A stretch of 64,000 nucleotides of DNA from Curtobacterium sp. GC_Cur_3. Lineage in GTDB: Bacteria; Actinomycetota; Actinomycetes; Actinomycetales; Microbacteriaceae. The DNA lies in the NCBI RefSeq assembly GCF_026544205.1, contig NZ_JALNUI010000012.1, positions 1 through 64,000 of the forward strand, in the 5' to 3' direction. The translations under genes were made by a program, and so were the position numbers. Below are positions 1 through 8,381 of this stretch, piece by piece (positions within the stretch are counted from its first letter, which is position 1; the number at the start of each line of letters is the position of its first letter). Under the pieces are notes generated by a model. It saw only the letters and a program-made list of their open reading frames with translations, did no database searches and had not been told where the DNA came from.

Positions 1-54
1 GCGTGCCCCGCACGCCAGGCGTGCCCCGCACGCCAGGCGTGCCCCGCACGCCAG
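1..54. repeat. Three tandem 18-bp GC-rich repeats at the window edge
   Basis: Three perfect copies of GCGTGCCCCGCACGCCAG run from base 1, followed by a degenerate partial copy to about base 70. Each unit is itself a small hairpin (GCGTGC, three-base loop, GCACGC). The array starts at the window edge, so its true length is unknown. It could be the end of a repeat-containing gene to the left or a terminator-like cluster. Confidence 0.8.
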
Positions 55-70
55 GCGCGCCCCGGGCCCC

Positions 71-345
71 GCGGTGACAGCCCCCGCTGTCCACTCACCG
101 CGTTCCCGCCACGCCGCGCCCGGCGATCCACACTGCGGCCCGACTGTCCGCGAACCGCCCACGACACCCGTTGCGCACGGTCTGTCCACGTTCGTCGTGA
201 CGACATCGTTGCCAAACCGAACAACCGGGCGTGCCGAACACCCCCCAACGAGTGCCGCTCGTGGAATGATGACTGAGCGTCCACTTCGGATGCCTTCCCG
301 TACGACCCTCGCTCCACCGACGAGGACAGACGCTTCAGGACCCCG
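71..345. other. Intergenic leader before the histidine kinase; no gene seen
   Basis: With the repeats, this makes 345 bases without a supported gene. An open frame crossing it (from base 74) has low-complexity Pro/Thr/Arg composition and no family resemblance, so I treat it as spurious. The stretch should hold the promoter of the signalling operon, but I cannot point to a convincing -35/-10 pair. Confidence 0.5.
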
Positions 346-1503
346 ATGGAACCCTTGGCTCAGGAACGCGACCGGTTGCTCCGGTCGACGACCCGTGTCG
401 TCGGCATCGTGTGCACCCTGGTCAGCCTCGTCGGGGTGCTCTGCGCCTTCGCCGTCCCGGCCGGTCCGCTCGCCATCGGCGTCGCGTGCATCGTCGTGAT
501 GCTCGGGGCGCTCGTCGCCTTCGGGTGGAACGGTGCCGTGTGGTGGACCGCGCTGACGCAGGTCTCCGGCCTCGCCGCGCTCGTCGTCCTGCTCACGAAC
601 GCCCAACCCGACCTGCGCCAGGTCGTCGCCAGCGCGCTGGTCCCCCTCGCCGCCGGCGGGCTGTCCTCGATGCTGATGGCCCAGCGCGGCCACCTGGTCG
701 GCCTCGCGCTGACGATCCTCGGCGGCGGGGCGTCGCTCGTCATCATGACCACCGCGACCGGCTCGGTGCTGTCCTCCCCCGTCGGCGGCACCGCCCTCGG
801 CTGGGTCCTCACCGCGGTCGTCGCCTACTGGATCTCGCGCAGCATCCCCCGCGTCGCCCGCCGCATCTACAGCATCGGCACCGCCCACCGCGCCGAACGG
901 CAGGCCAGCGAGACCGAGGCCCAGCGCCGCCAGGGTGCCCGACTGCTGCACGACACGGTCCTCGCCACGCTGACGCTCCTGGCCCACTCCGGCGTCGGGG
1001 TCTCCGAGCAGGCCATGCGCGAACAGGCCGCCGAGGACGCGCGGCTCCTCCGCCACCTCCGCCTCGGCGCGACCCCGCAGCCGTCGCAGTCCGGCGACTA
1101 CTCGCTGACCCGGGCCGAGGAGTCCCCGCTCGGGCAGACCCTCGAGTCGGTCAAGCAGCGCTTCGGCCGCATGGGCCTCGAGGTCAGCTGGCACGGCACC
1201 GGCCAGGTCCTGCTCCCCACGCAGGTGCTCGACGCCTTCCTGCTCGCCCTCGCCGAGTGCCTGGAGAACGTCCGTCGCCACGCCGGCGTCGCCGAGGCCC
1301 ACGTCACGATCGTCCACGACAACGACATGGTCCGCGCGATGGTCACCGACTCCGGCGTCGGGTTCGAGATCGGCACCATCGACGAGGAACGTCTCGGCTT
1401 CAAGGAGAGCGTCGTGAACCGTCTCCGCGAGGTCGGCGGCGACGCCCGCCTGTTCTCCGCGCCGGGCTCCGGCACCACCGTCGTCCTGGAGGCGCCCCGA
1501 TGA
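346..1503 (+). CDS. Sensor histidine kinase (NarL-partner type)
   Basis: A 385-residue membrane sensor kinase. About five hydrophobic segments lie between residues 18 and 165. They are followed by a dimerization/phosphoacceptor helix with His202 in RLLHDTVLATL, then a HATPase_c domain with the N-box ECLENVRRH (about 304-312) and the G1 motif DSGVGF (335-340). This is the HisKA_3-like architecture usually paired with LuxR-type response regulators, and one is encoded two genes downstream. There is no large extracellular sensor domain, so the membrane part probably senses directly. The stop overlaps the next start by ATGA, so the genes are translationally coupled. The ligand is unknown. Confidence 0.85.
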   Translation: MEPLAQERDRLLRSTTRVVGIVCTLVSLVGVLCAFAVPAGPLAIGVACIVVMLGALVAFGWNGAVWWTALTQVSGLAALVVLLTNAQPDLRQVVASALVPLAAGGLSSMLMAQRGHLVGLALTILGGGASLVIMTTATGSVLSSPVGGTALGWVLTAVVAYWISRSIPRVARRIYSIGTAHRAERQASETEAQRRQGARLLHDTVLATLTLLAHSGVGVSEQAMREQAAEDARLLRHLRLGATPQPSQSGDYSLTRAEESPLGQTLESVKQRFGRMGLEVSWHGTGQVLLPTQVLDAFLLALAECLENVRRHAGVAEAHVTIVHDNDMVRAMVTDSGVGFEIGTIDEERLGFKESVVNRLREVGGDARLFSAPGSGTTVVLEAPR

Positions 1504-2822
1504 CCCGCACCCCCGAGGACACCATCGGTCGCAGTCTGCCCGGTGAGACCAGACAACCCGCGCCGCGGACCCGCCGGGAGGCTCGTGAGCGGTACCGGGG
1601 CACGGAACGTCGGCAGGCGCGCGGCCTCCCCTCCACCTCCACCGGTGCGCGGTCGCTGCGGCAGGCCGCCAAGCCGGGAGCGTCCCTCGGTGCGGGGCAC
1701 CTCGGCCTCGGCGCGGCGGTGCTGACGGCGCTCGAAGCGGTCTCCGGCATCGTGTTCTTCCTGTCGCGGTGGTCCCAGTACCAGGACCCGTGGCTCCCCG
1801 CCGCCGGCTGGATCCTGTTCGTCATCGCCGCGGTCGGCGTCGGGCTCAGCGTCATGACCTACGGCGAACGACTCACCGGCGTCGCGTTCGCCCTCATCTG
1901 CGTCGTGCTGAGCTGCGTCGTCACGCTCGACTTCATCGGCATCTGGCCCGAGCACGACCTCGCCCACACGGCCAGCGCCTCGGTCGCCGCCGGGTTCGCG
2001 CTGTTGCCCGTCGCCACGCTCCGCCCCGCACGGGAGGTCGCTGCCGCGATCGCCGTCCTCGCGCTGGCCTTCGTGGGGATGTCGATCGCGTCGACCCCGA
2101 TCACGACCGACACGATCCCCGGGCTGTTCTCCCTGCTGGCGCTCGTGATCGTGCCGCCGTCGGTCGCCATCTTCGTGACCCACCGGTTCCGGCAGCTCGT
2201 GCAGCGCGAACTCGACCGGGTGCTCGTGCAGTCGAACGTCGGCGCGCCGCAGTTCGCCGTCGGGATGCTGGCCTCGGACGAACTCGCCAGGCTCGACCTC
2301 GCCGCCGAGAAGCTCCTCGACGCCGTGGCGAACGGGACCGACCCCCTGCCGTTGTCCGACGCCTCGTCGTCGGTCGCAGCGTCACTCGCCACCGAACTCC
2401 GACTGCACCTCATCGAGGGCCGCCGCGAGACCTGGCTCTACCACGCGATCACGGAGTCCGACCACCTCGGCCGGGCCGTCAGCGTCGCCGACCCGAGCTC
2501 CCTCGCCGGGCACCTCACGCCCGCGCAGCGCGACGGACTGCTCCAGGCGCTGTGGCAGATGGTCGGTGACGGCCGCGGGCACCAGCCAGGCGTCCCGGTG
2601 GTCTCCGTCACGCTCGGGCCCGTCGGCACCGCGGGACACCCGGTCTCCGACGAGACCATGGACGTGCCGATCGTCATCGAGTCCCGCGGCGTCCCACGCC
2701 GACGACTCGGCCCGCCTGCGTGGAGCGGTCTGCAGCGCATCGGGCCCTACACGGAGAACGTCCGCGAGGGCGTCCTGCACATCGTCGCCCACTGCGTCGT
2801 CAGCCGTCACCCGAACATGTGA
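1500..2822 (+). CDS. Membrane protein with degenerate kinase-like C-terminus, signalling operon
   Basis: A 440-residue protein starting at the ATG that overlaps the kinase stop codon. Residues 1-60 are basic and Arg-rich. Several hydrophobic segments occupy about 65-235, and a soluble domain of about 200 residues follows. That soluble part is laid out like a histidine-kinase core (helical linker, then a segment around LLQALWQMVGD where an N-box would be), but I see no phosphoacceptor His motif and no DxGxG box, so it is unlikely to be catalytic. Position between a kinase and a response regulator suggests an accessory or decoy kinase partner. This is inference; no named family is recognised. 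Confidence 0.7.
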   Translation: MTRTPEDTIGRSLPGETRQPAPRTRREARERYRGTERRQARGLPSTSTGARSLRQAAKPGASLGAGHLGLGAAVLTALEAVSGIVFFLSRWSQYQDPWLPAAGWILFVIAAVGVGLSVMTYGERLTGVAFALICVVLSCVVTLDFIGIWPEHDLAHTASASVAAGFALLPVATLRPAREVAAAIAVLALAFVGMSIASTPITTDTIPGLFSLLALVIVPPSVAIFVTHRFRQLVQRELDRVLVQSNVGAPQFAVGMLASDELARLDLAAEKLLDAVANGTDPLPLSDASSSVAASLATELRLHLIEGRRETWLYHAITESDHLGRAVSVADPSSLAGHLTPAQRDGLLQALWQMVGDGRGHQPGVPVVSVTLGPVGTAGHPVSDETMDVPIVIESRGVPRRRLGPPAWSGLQRIGPYTENVREGVLHIVAHCVVSRHPNM

Positions 2823-2908
2823 CCTGCCGGACACCCTGACCACCTGCGCCTCCAGCGTGCAGTCGACCTCTAGGCTCGGCCACGCAGACCACGAGAAAGG
2901 ACGCCGAC

Positions 2909-3580
2909 ATGGCGACTCCAGAGGAACCGATCCGACTCGCACTCGTCGACGACCACAGGATGCTCCTCGGCGCGCTCACCGAGTGGATCCGGGGCGCCGC
3001 CGACGACATCACGCTCGTCGCAGCGGTCACGACCTGGCCGGAGCTCCTCACGAGCCCCGCGTTCCCGGTGGACGTGGTGCTCCTCGACCTCGACCTCAAG
3101 GACTCCATCCCGGTCTCGCTGAAGATCTCGACGCTGAAGACCGCCGGCGTGAAGACCGTCGTGATGAGCACGTACTCGGAGCCGAACGTCGTGCGCGAGG
3201 CCCTCGGGTCCGGTGCCCTCGGCTACCTCGTGAAGAGCGAGGACGCGGACATGATCGTCGAGGCCATCCGCTCCGCCCAGCGCGGCGAGCAGTACGTGTC
3301 CGCGGAGCTCGACCTCGCGATCAACTCCGGCGACGTCGGTGGCGTGCCGAAGCTCAGCGCGCAGGAGCGCCGCGTCATGGCGCTCTACGGCGGTGGCGAG
3401 CCCGTGAAGAGCGTGGCGTACCAGCTCGGCATCTCCGAGGAGACCGCCAAGAGCTACCTCAAGCGCATCCGCGAGAAGTACCGTGTGGCCGGCTTCGACG
3501 TGGGCACGAAGGTGGCGCTCCGGAAGCGGGCGATCACCGACGGCATCATCGTCCAGGACGGCAGCCCCCACGGCCTGTAG
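2909..3580 (+). CDS. LuxR/NarL-family response regulator
   Basis: A 223-residue two-domain regulator. The receiver domain has the acidic pair Asp14-Asp15, the phosphoacceptor in VVLLDLDL (Asp60 or Asp62 by alignment), a Thr/Ser switch in VVMSTYS and Lys109 in GYLVKS. The C-terminal half carries a LuxR-type helix-turn-helix (LSAQERRVMALYG ... GISEETAKSYLKRIREKY, about 148-190) that binds DNA as a dimer. The start has AAAGGA about 8 bases upstream. It is the likely output of the kinase encoded at 346-1503, 86 bp beyond the middle gene, and may have its own promoter in that gap (TAGGCT at 2871-2876). Confidence 0.92.
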   Translation: MATPEEPIRLALVDDHRMLLGALTEWIRGAADDITLVAAVTTWPELLTSPAFPVDVVLLDLDLKDSIPVSLKISTLKTAGVKTVVMSTYSEPNVVREALGSGALGYLVKSEDADMIVEAIRSAQRGEQYVSAELDLAINSGDVGGVPKLSAQERRVMALYGGGEPVKSVAYQLGISEETAKSYLKRIREKYRVAGFDVGTKVALRKRAITDGIIVQDGSPHGL

Positions 3581-3604
3581 CCCGACCCGCTGAACCCGTT
3601 TCGC

Positions 3605-3662
3605 TGAGATCGCACTCCGTGTCGCCTCGGTCCCGCCGGACCCGACACGAAGTGCGATCTCA
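3605..3662. repeat. Palindromic interspersed element, copy 1
   Basis: Inverted repeat with 20-bp arms at 3605-3624 and 3643-3662 (arm TGAGATCGCACTCCGTGTCG, one mismatch) around an 18-bp spacer. The same element, spacer included, recurs at 3855-3918, and an inverted variant lies at 28757-28820. It follows the response-regulator gene and could end its transcript, but the conserved spacer suggests a REP-like dispersed element rather than a simple terminator. Confidence 0.85.
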
Positions 3663-3854
3663 CCATTTGGGGGGCTGCCGACCGCGCCGCCGCGCCGCTG
3701 CACCCCCGCCGAGCGGTCGCAACACCCCGCTCAGGTCCGCCGAGCGGCCACGGTTCGTCGCTCGCCGACGCCGCGACCGACGAGACGTGACCGGTCGGCG
3801 CCGCACCGTCGGGGTGTCGTGACCACTCGGCGGAGGCGCCACCATGCTCTGGTC

Positions 3855-3918
3855 CGCTGAGATCGCACTCCGTGTCGCCTCGGTCCCGCCGGACCCGACA
3901 CGGAGTGCGATCTCAGCG
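3855..3918. repeat. Palindromic interspersed element, copy 2
   Basis: Perfect 23-bp arms at 3855-3877 and 3896-3918 flank the same 18-bp spacer found in copy 1 (3878-3895). It lies 20 bp beyond the stop codon of the MFS gene, where it may also act as a bidirectional transcription barrier for the convergent genes. Confidence 0.87.
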
Positions 3919-3937
3919 CGCAGGACCGCGCGCGGGG

Positions 3938-5203
3938 TCAGCCGACCGGGACCGGTGCGGTGATCGGCCCCGTGGAGGGGTGCTTCGCAGCCGCTGCCGC
4001 ACGCCGGTTCGTCCGACGCTCGACCCCGTAGCTGATCGCCGTCATGCCGACACCGAGCAGCGCGAGCCCGATGCCGAGCCACCCCGGCGCGACGAAGCCG
4101 AACCCGGCCGCGATGACCGCGCCACCGAGGGCCGCACCGAGCGAGTTGCCGATGTTGAACGCCGAGTGGTTCAGCGCCGCCGCTATGGTCCTGGCGTCAC
4201 CGGCCATGTCCATCAGGCGGGACTGCACCGCCGGCGGGATCGCGGACGAGGTCGCACCGAGCAGCAACGCCCCGACGAAGACGCCGACGGTCCACTGCGC
4301 GGTGAGCACCATGAAGAGCAGGGACGCGATCAGCGCGAACATGCCGATGTAGATCGTGCGCTTCACGCTGTGGTCCGCCAGGTGCCCGCCGAGCACGCCG
4401 CCGACGACCATGCCGAGTCCGACCACGACGAGCACGAGCGGCACGACGCCCTCGGGCAGGCCGGTGACGTTCGTGACGAGCGGCGAGATGTACGAGTAGA
4501 CGGCGAAGAACCCGCCGAAGCCGACGGCCCCGAGCCCCATCACGAGCCAGACCTGCGGCACGCGGAAGGCACTGAGCTCCCGGCGGATCGACGCGGACTC
4601 GTCGCGGACTGACCGCGGGACGAAGGCGGACACGGCGAGGAAGGTGGCGGCGAACAGGACGGCGACGACGCCGTAGGCCACGCGCCACCCGGACATCTGC
4701 CCGATCCAGGTGATCGCGGGCACACCGATGACGTTCGCGACCGACAGCCCGAGCAGGACCATCGCGATGCCCCGGCCGCGCTTGCCCGGCCCCATGATGT
4801 CGCCGGCGACGATCGACGCGATGCCGAAGTACGCACCGTGCGGGAGCCCGGCGACGAAGCGTGCGACCAGGACGAGCCCGAACGAGGGCAGCACCGCGCT
4901 GGCGACGGTCGCGACCACGAACCCGACGAGCAGCACCATGAGCAGGCCCTTGCGGGGGAACCGGGCACTCATCGCGGCGATGGTGGGGGCGCCGACGACG
5001 ACGCCGAGCGCGTAGGCACTGACGAGCCACCCGGCGTGCGCGATGCCGGCGTCCGGGTCGGCCGAGTACTGGGTCGGCAAGAGCGCGGCGGCGATGTTCG
5101 GCAACAGGCCCATCGCGACGAACTCGGTCGACCCGATGGCGAACCCGCCGAGGGCGAGTGCGGTGATCGCGAGCGCGCGTCGCGCCGGCGTGAGCTGGGA
5201 CAT
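3938..5203 (-). CDS. MFS transporter, DHA1 (AraJ/YdhP-like) drug or sugar exporter
   Basis: A 421-residue, 12-helix major facilitator protein. The N-terminus (ALALGGFAIGSTEFVAMGLLP) is the signature of the DHA1 arabinose-efflux/drug-export group (AraJ, YdhP, Cmr-like). The loop after helix 2 (SARFPRKGLL) corresponds to MFS motif A. Proton-driven export across the cytoplasmic membrane is the expected activity; the substrate cannot be read from the sequence. The gene stands alone: a convergent intergenic region lies downstream and about 270 bp of upstream region contains a plausible promoter. Confidence 0.88.
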   Translation of the reverse strand: MSQLTPARRALAITALALGGFAIGSTEFVAMGLLPNIAAALLPTQYSADPDAGIAHAGWLVSAYALGVVVGAPTIAAMSARFPRKGLLMVLLVGFVVATVASAVLPSFGLVLVARFVAGLPHGAYFGIASIVAGDIMGPGKRGRGIAMVLLGLSVANVIGVPAITWIGQMSGWRVAYGVVAVLFAATFLAVSAFVPRSVRDESASIRRELSAFRVPQVWLVMGLGAVGFGGFFAVYSYISPLVTNVTGLPEGVVPLVLVVVGLGMVVGGVLGGHLADHSVKRTIYIGMFALIASLLFMVLTAQWTVGVFVGALLLGATSSAIPPAVQSRLMDMAGDARTIAAALNHSAFNIGNSLGAALGGAVIAAGFGFVAPGWLGIGLALLGVGMTAISYGVERRTNRRAAAAAKHPSTGPITAPVPVG

Positions 5204-5394
5204 GGTGCCTGGTCTTCGAACGAGGTGCGGGCGGGACCGGCCACGGACCTGGTCAGGCGCGCAACTGGCGGAGCGGCGTCGACGGGGCCGTCCGAGGCCC
5301 GGCGTCCGAACCGCATCGTCACGACCGGCGTCTGTGCCGGCCCGTTCGGCGGTGAACGGAAGCGACCGAGACGCCAGAGCGACCCGGTCGGTTC

Positions 5395-5423
5395 AGTGTA
5401 GACCGCTCCAACGCACCGTCGAA
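5395..5423 (-). promoter_or_regulatory. Candidate promoter for the MFS gene
   Basis: On the minus strand, TTCGAC (5423-5418) and TACACT (5400-5395) are separated by 17 bp, close to the vegetative consensus. It would give a leader of about 185 nt. A 12-bp perfect palindrome CGAATCGATTCG (5434-5445) lies just upstream and could be an operator. Both are readings by eye. Confidence 0.35.
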
Positions 5424-5472
5424 AGCCCTCGGCCGAATCGATTCGAGCCCGTCGTCGAACAAGTCCGTACGG

Positions 5473-5664
5473 TCAGGCCGCGCGACGCTCCTCGGACGGC
5501 TGCCGGCCGGCACGACGCGACGACTCCGACGGGTGCTCCTCACGGTGCACCCACCCGACGCCGCACTCGGTGCAGGACGCCCAGGCGTTGCCGGAGCCGG
5601 ACTCGTCCGAGTCGATGACGACCGTTCGCAGGTCACAGTCGGGGCACCAGCCGTCGTGCATCAT
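5473..5664 (-). CDS. Small zinc-ribbon protein
   Basis: A 63-residue protein starting at the ATG at 5664, chosen because GAGGAG sits six bases upstream; a longer frame from 5727 has no such site. Cys7-x2-Cys10 and Cys31-x2-Cys34 form a compact four-cysteine zinc ribbon of the kind seen in small actinobacterial zinc-finger proteins. An acidic loop (DSDESGSG) separates the knuckles and the tail is basic. No function is known. It may bind nucleic acid or act as a protein-interaction module. It stands alone between the MFS gene and the thiamine-binding-type gene. Confidence 0.6.
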   Translation of the reverse strand: MMHDGWCPDCDLRTVVIDSDESGSGNAWASCTECGVGWVHREEHPSESSRRAGRQPSEERRAA

Positions 5665-5773
5665 CACGGTCTCCTCGTAGGTCCGGGTCGGGACACCCGG
5701 TGTGTCCGTCTGCAGGCCATGACACACCCGACCACCGACATCATCGGGACCCGGGCGGCGTGTCGTGGAGGAC

Positions 5774-6088
5774 TCAGGAACCGCCCTCGAGCGCCGTCTC
5801 CAGGCGTGCGACCTTGCCCTCGAGCTCGCCCGTGTACCCGGGCCGGATGTCGGCCTTGAGCACGAGCGACACCCGCGTGCCGAAGGCCCCGACGGCCTCG
5901 GTGGCGGCCTTGACCACGGCCATCACCTCGTCCCACTCCCCCTCGACCTCGGTGAACATCGAGGACGTGTGGTTCGGCAGCCCGGACTCGCGCACGACCC
6001 GCACGGCCGCCGCGACGGCGTCGTGCACGGACCCGTCCGGCTGCTCGGAGGGACCACCGGACGGGGCGACGGAGAACGCGACGATCAT
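5774..6088 (-). CDS. Thiamine-binding-type protein (MTH1187/YkoF-like)
   Basis: A 104-residue protein of the MTH1187/YkoF thiamine-binding superfamily. The family's beta-alpha-beta signature is visible in VAFSVAPSG at the N-terminus, SSMFTEVEGEWDEVMAVVK in the middle and RVSLVLKADIRPG near the C-terminus. Members form oligomers of ferredoxin-like folds, and some bind thiamine or its hydroxymethylpyrimidine moiety; the exact role is usually unknown. The start overlaps the stop of the upstream membrane-protein gene by ATGA, so it is the second gene of a two-gene operon. I see no other thiamine gene nearby. Confidence 0.75.
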   Translation of the reverse strand: MIVAFSVAPSGGPSEQPDGSVHDAVAAAVRVVRESGLPNHTSSMFTEVEGEWDEVMAVVKAATEAVGAFGTRVSLVLKADIRPGYTGELEGKVARLETALEGGS

Positions 6089-7428
6089 GCGCCCATCCTG
6101 CCCCGCGACGCGGGGTCCGGACCAGACCCGGGAAGGTGGTCCGAGCCTCCCGGCCGGCCGACCGGACCCGACCCGGCCCAAGGACCCCACCCGCGCGACC
6201 CAGTCAGCGGACGCACCCCGCGCCGCCCGCCCAGCCCGAGCCGCACCACGGCCACGACGGCCCACACGAGGATCGCGACCTCGAGCGCGTTCCGCACGGT
6301 CAGCACCACGAGGATCCACGGCTGCACGGTGAGCACCTGGTCGTACCAGCCCGGGTAGACGAGCTGCGTCAGCAGGGCCATCGGCAACGCGGCGACCGCC
6401 ACCGGCAGGAACCGCCTGGCACTCCCCCGCCCCGCGACGAGCCCCCACACGATCGGCACGGCGAACCACCCGACGTACTGCGGCGACCCGACCTTGTTCG
6501 TCGCGACGAGGGCCGCGACCAACAGCAGCGCGAGCACCGGCGCCACCTCGGCCCGACGGGCACCCCGGCCGACGGCCCACGCGGCGAGGACGACCCCCGC
6601 GACGACGACGAGCGCCATCAGGGGCGTCGACACGGCTGCCGCCAGGTGTGTCCCGGTGCCGGAGACCTCGAACGTCAGGATCTCGGTGTCGTAGAAGACG
6701 GCCGCGCCGGGCACGTGCGCGGCAGCGGCCCACATGAAGGGCGTCGCGAGCGGTGCCTCGATCTGCAGCGCCCGGCCGCTCTGCTGACCGATGAACGAGA
6801 GCAGGTGCGCCGCTCCGCCGAAGAGCACGTCGACGAGCACGACCAGCGCGGTGACGGTCAGCGCCCCGGTCAGCACGCCGGTGCGGTGTCCGCGCCGGAG
6901 GACCAGGAGCACCCCGACGAGCGCCGCCGGCCACACCTTGACCCACGCCGCGACCGTGAAGACCGCGGACGCCACGGCCGGCCGCGACGCCACGAAGCAG
7001 ACCCCGACCAGGGCCACGGCAGTCGCGACGGTGTCGATCCGCCCGAGCCCGATCGGGCCGAGCGCGAGCAGGAACACGAGCCACCACCAGACGACCCGCA
7101 CGCCGAGCGCCCGGAACCGCCACAGGAACGCGCAGGCCACCGCGTCGAGCAGCACCATCAGCACGAGCCAACCGGTGCCGATCGAGGCCACACCGCCGAT
7201 CGCCGCCGCGGCCATCGGCACGATCGCGAGGATCGGGTACACCCAGTCCGAGTCCATCCCGACCCAGAAGTGGGAGCTCAGCCCGGTCTCGATCCAGCGC
7301 CGGTAGGTGATCGTCACGTCACCGAGCGGCAGGTTCGCGGTGACCGTCGTCAGCCACCACAGCACCAGGTGCACGGCCACGAACGCGACCCCGAAGCCGG
7401 CGCGTTCGGACCACCTGGACAGCTGCAC
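6085..7428 (-). CDS. GT87/DUF2029-type integral membrane glycosyltransferase-like protein
   Basis: A 447-residue protein with about ten hydrophobic helices. The early loop contains RRWIETGLSSHFWVGMDSDWVYP. This Asp-containing loop after helix 1 and the later NKVGSPQYVGWF segment match the DUF2029/GT87 family, which includes mycobacterial polyprenyl-phosphate-dependent mannosyltransferases. It would act on the outer face of the membrane in cell-envelope glycan assembly; the donor and acceptor are not evident. About 45 residues at the C-terminus are Gly/Pro/Ser-rich and dispensable-looking. The GTG start lies six bases after a TACGCT -10 box (7440-7435), so the mRNA is probably leaderless. Confidence 0.75.
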   Translation of the reverse strand: MQLSRWSERAGFGVAFVAVHLVLWWLTTVTANLPLGDVTITYRRWIETGLSSHFWVGMDSDWVYPILAIVPMAAAAIGGVASIGTGWLVLMVLLDAVACAFLWRFRALGVRVVWWWLVFLLALGPIGLGRIDTVATAVALVGVCFVASRPAVASAVFTVAAWVKVWPAALVGVLLVLRRGHRTGVLTGALTVTALVVLVDVLFGGAAHLLSFIGQQSGRALQIEAPLATPFMWAAAAHVPGAAVFYDTEILTFEVSGTGTHLAAAVSTPLMALVVVAGVVLAAWAVGRGARRAEVAPVLALLLVAALVATNKVGSPQYVGWFAVPIVWGLVAGRGSARRFLPVAVAALPMALLTQLVYPGWYDQVLTVQPWILVVLTVRNALEVAILVWAVVAVVRLGLGGRRGVRPLTGSRGWGPWAGSGPVGRPGGSDHLPGSGPDPASRGRMGA

Positions 7429-7491
7429 CGGACGAGCGTAGCGGCACTGGTCCCCAGGAGCTCCCGAGGGTGACGTGTCAGCGTTCGGCGT

Positions 7492-8211
7492 GTGACCCCC
7501 TCATCCCGGCCCCGGAACGCACCCCGGCGCAAGGCCGTCATCTGGATCTCCGTCGTCGTCGGCGTCGCCGTGCTCGCCGTCGTGGGCACCGTCATCGGCA
7601 CCTCGGTCTACTCGAACACCGAGAACGCGAAGGCCTCGGCCACGCCGACCGTCGCCGCGACCCGGGCGCCCTCCACGCTCGAGACGACGACCCTGTCGGG
7701 CGACTGGGCCGTCGGTGGTGACTCCGAGGCCGGGTACCGCCTGCACGAGGTGCTCAACGGGTCCGACGTCACGGTCACCGGCCGCACGAAGAGCGTCTCC
7801 GGCAGCGCGAAGGTCGACGGCACCGCGATCGCCGCCGCGACGATCCAGGTGCAGGTCGGCGACATCAGGACCGACTCCGAGCAGCGCGACTCGTACTTCC
7901 GCGACTCCGCGCTCGACACGTCGGCGTTCCCGACGGCCACCTTCACCCTCACGAAGCCCGTCGAGGACGCCGTCCCGACCGGCACCGCCACGAAGGAGGT
8001 CGAGGCCACCGGGAACCTCACCCTGCACGGCGTGACGAAGCCCGTCACCGCGACGCTCGAGGTCGGTCTGAGCGGCGACGGGGTCGACATCTCCGGGACG
8101 ATCCCGATCACCTTCGCGGACTTCAGCGTGCAGGCACCGAGCCTCGGCTTCGTGAAGGTCGACGACGCGGGAGCCGTCGAGTTCCTCGTGCACGCGACGC
8201 CGCAGCAGTAG
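7492..8211 (+). CDS. Membrane-anchored YceI-family lipid-binding protein
   Basis: A 239-residue protein. A basic N-terminus and one hydrophobic helix (about 15-37) anchor it or export it. A Ser/Thr/Ala linker leads to a YceI beta-barrel (about 62-237) with the family landmarks GDWAVGGDSEAGYR, a sequence around RDSYFRDSALDTSAFPTATF, and NLTLHGVTKPVTATLEV. YceI proteins are lipocalin-like barrels that bind isoprenoid or other long-chain lipids outside the cytoplasm. Translation starts at GTG 7492. The gene is divergent from the GT87-like gene with 63 bp between starts. It ends at a strong hairpin. Confidence 0.85.
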   Translation: MTPSSRPRNAPRRKAVIWISVVVGVAVLAVVGTVIGTSVYSNTENAKASATPTVAATRAPSTLETTTLSGDWAVGGDSEAGYRLHEVLNGSDVTVTGRTKSVSGSAKVDGTAIAAATIQVQVGDIRTDSEQRDSYFRDSALDTSAFPTATFTLTKPVEDAVPTGTATKEVEATGNLTLHGVTKPVTATLEVGLSGDGVDISGTIPITFADFSVQAPSLGFVKVDDAGAVEFLVHATPQQ

Positions 8212-8224
8212 CCGCGCACCCCAC

Positions 8225-8269
8225 CGGACTGGAGGCCCGGCGCCGGTCCGGCACCGAGCCTCCAGTCCG
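8225..8269 (+). terminator. Hairpin terminator after the YceI gene
   Basis: Arms CGGACTGGAGGC (8225-8236) and GCCTCCAGTCCG (8258-8269), with further inner pairing (CCGGCGCCGG region). There is no T-run after it. It belongs to a set of terminators in this window that share a GGAGGC/GCCTCC stem. Confidence 0.7.
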
Positions 8270-8305
8270 CCCGTGGTCCCGTTGGTGACCGGGGCGGCTT
8301 GCGAA

Positions 8306-8343
8306 ACGGAAGATCGTTCCGTATCTTTGCGGAACGCCGTTCC
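8306..8343 (+). promoter_or_regulatory. Two tandem operator-like palindromes upstream of the SDR gene
   Basis: ACGGAA-GATCG-TTCCGT (8306-8322) and GGAAC-GCC-GTTCC (8331-8343) are perfect inverted repeats sharing GGAA/TTCC half-sites, 39 bp upstream of the ATG at 8382. This is the style of TetR-family operators in front of short-chain dehydrogenase genes. No regulator gene is adjacent, so the binding protein must be encoded elsewhere. Confidence 0.55.
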
Positions 8344-8381
8344 ACTTCGGGGCGCACCGTCCGACGAGAGGCTCCACCACC

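Larger units (their letters stand above)
3581..3937. other. Intergenic region holding two palindromic elements; no gene seen
   Basis: 357 bases between the response regulator and the convergent MFS gene. The only structure I see is the pair of palindromic elements at 3605-3662 and 3855-3918, spaced about 250 bp apart. The sequence between them is Arg/Pro/Ala-coding in every open frame and looks non-coding. Confidence 0.6.

Noticed and set aside
1-70. CRISPR array
   Set aside because: Units are 18 bp with no spacers between them, so they are simple tandem repeats.
5774-7171. A single 465-codon frame covering the thiamine-binding-type gene and more
   Set aside because: Only the last 104 codons match a family. 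The rest is the shadow of the GT87-like gene, which has clean membrane helices.
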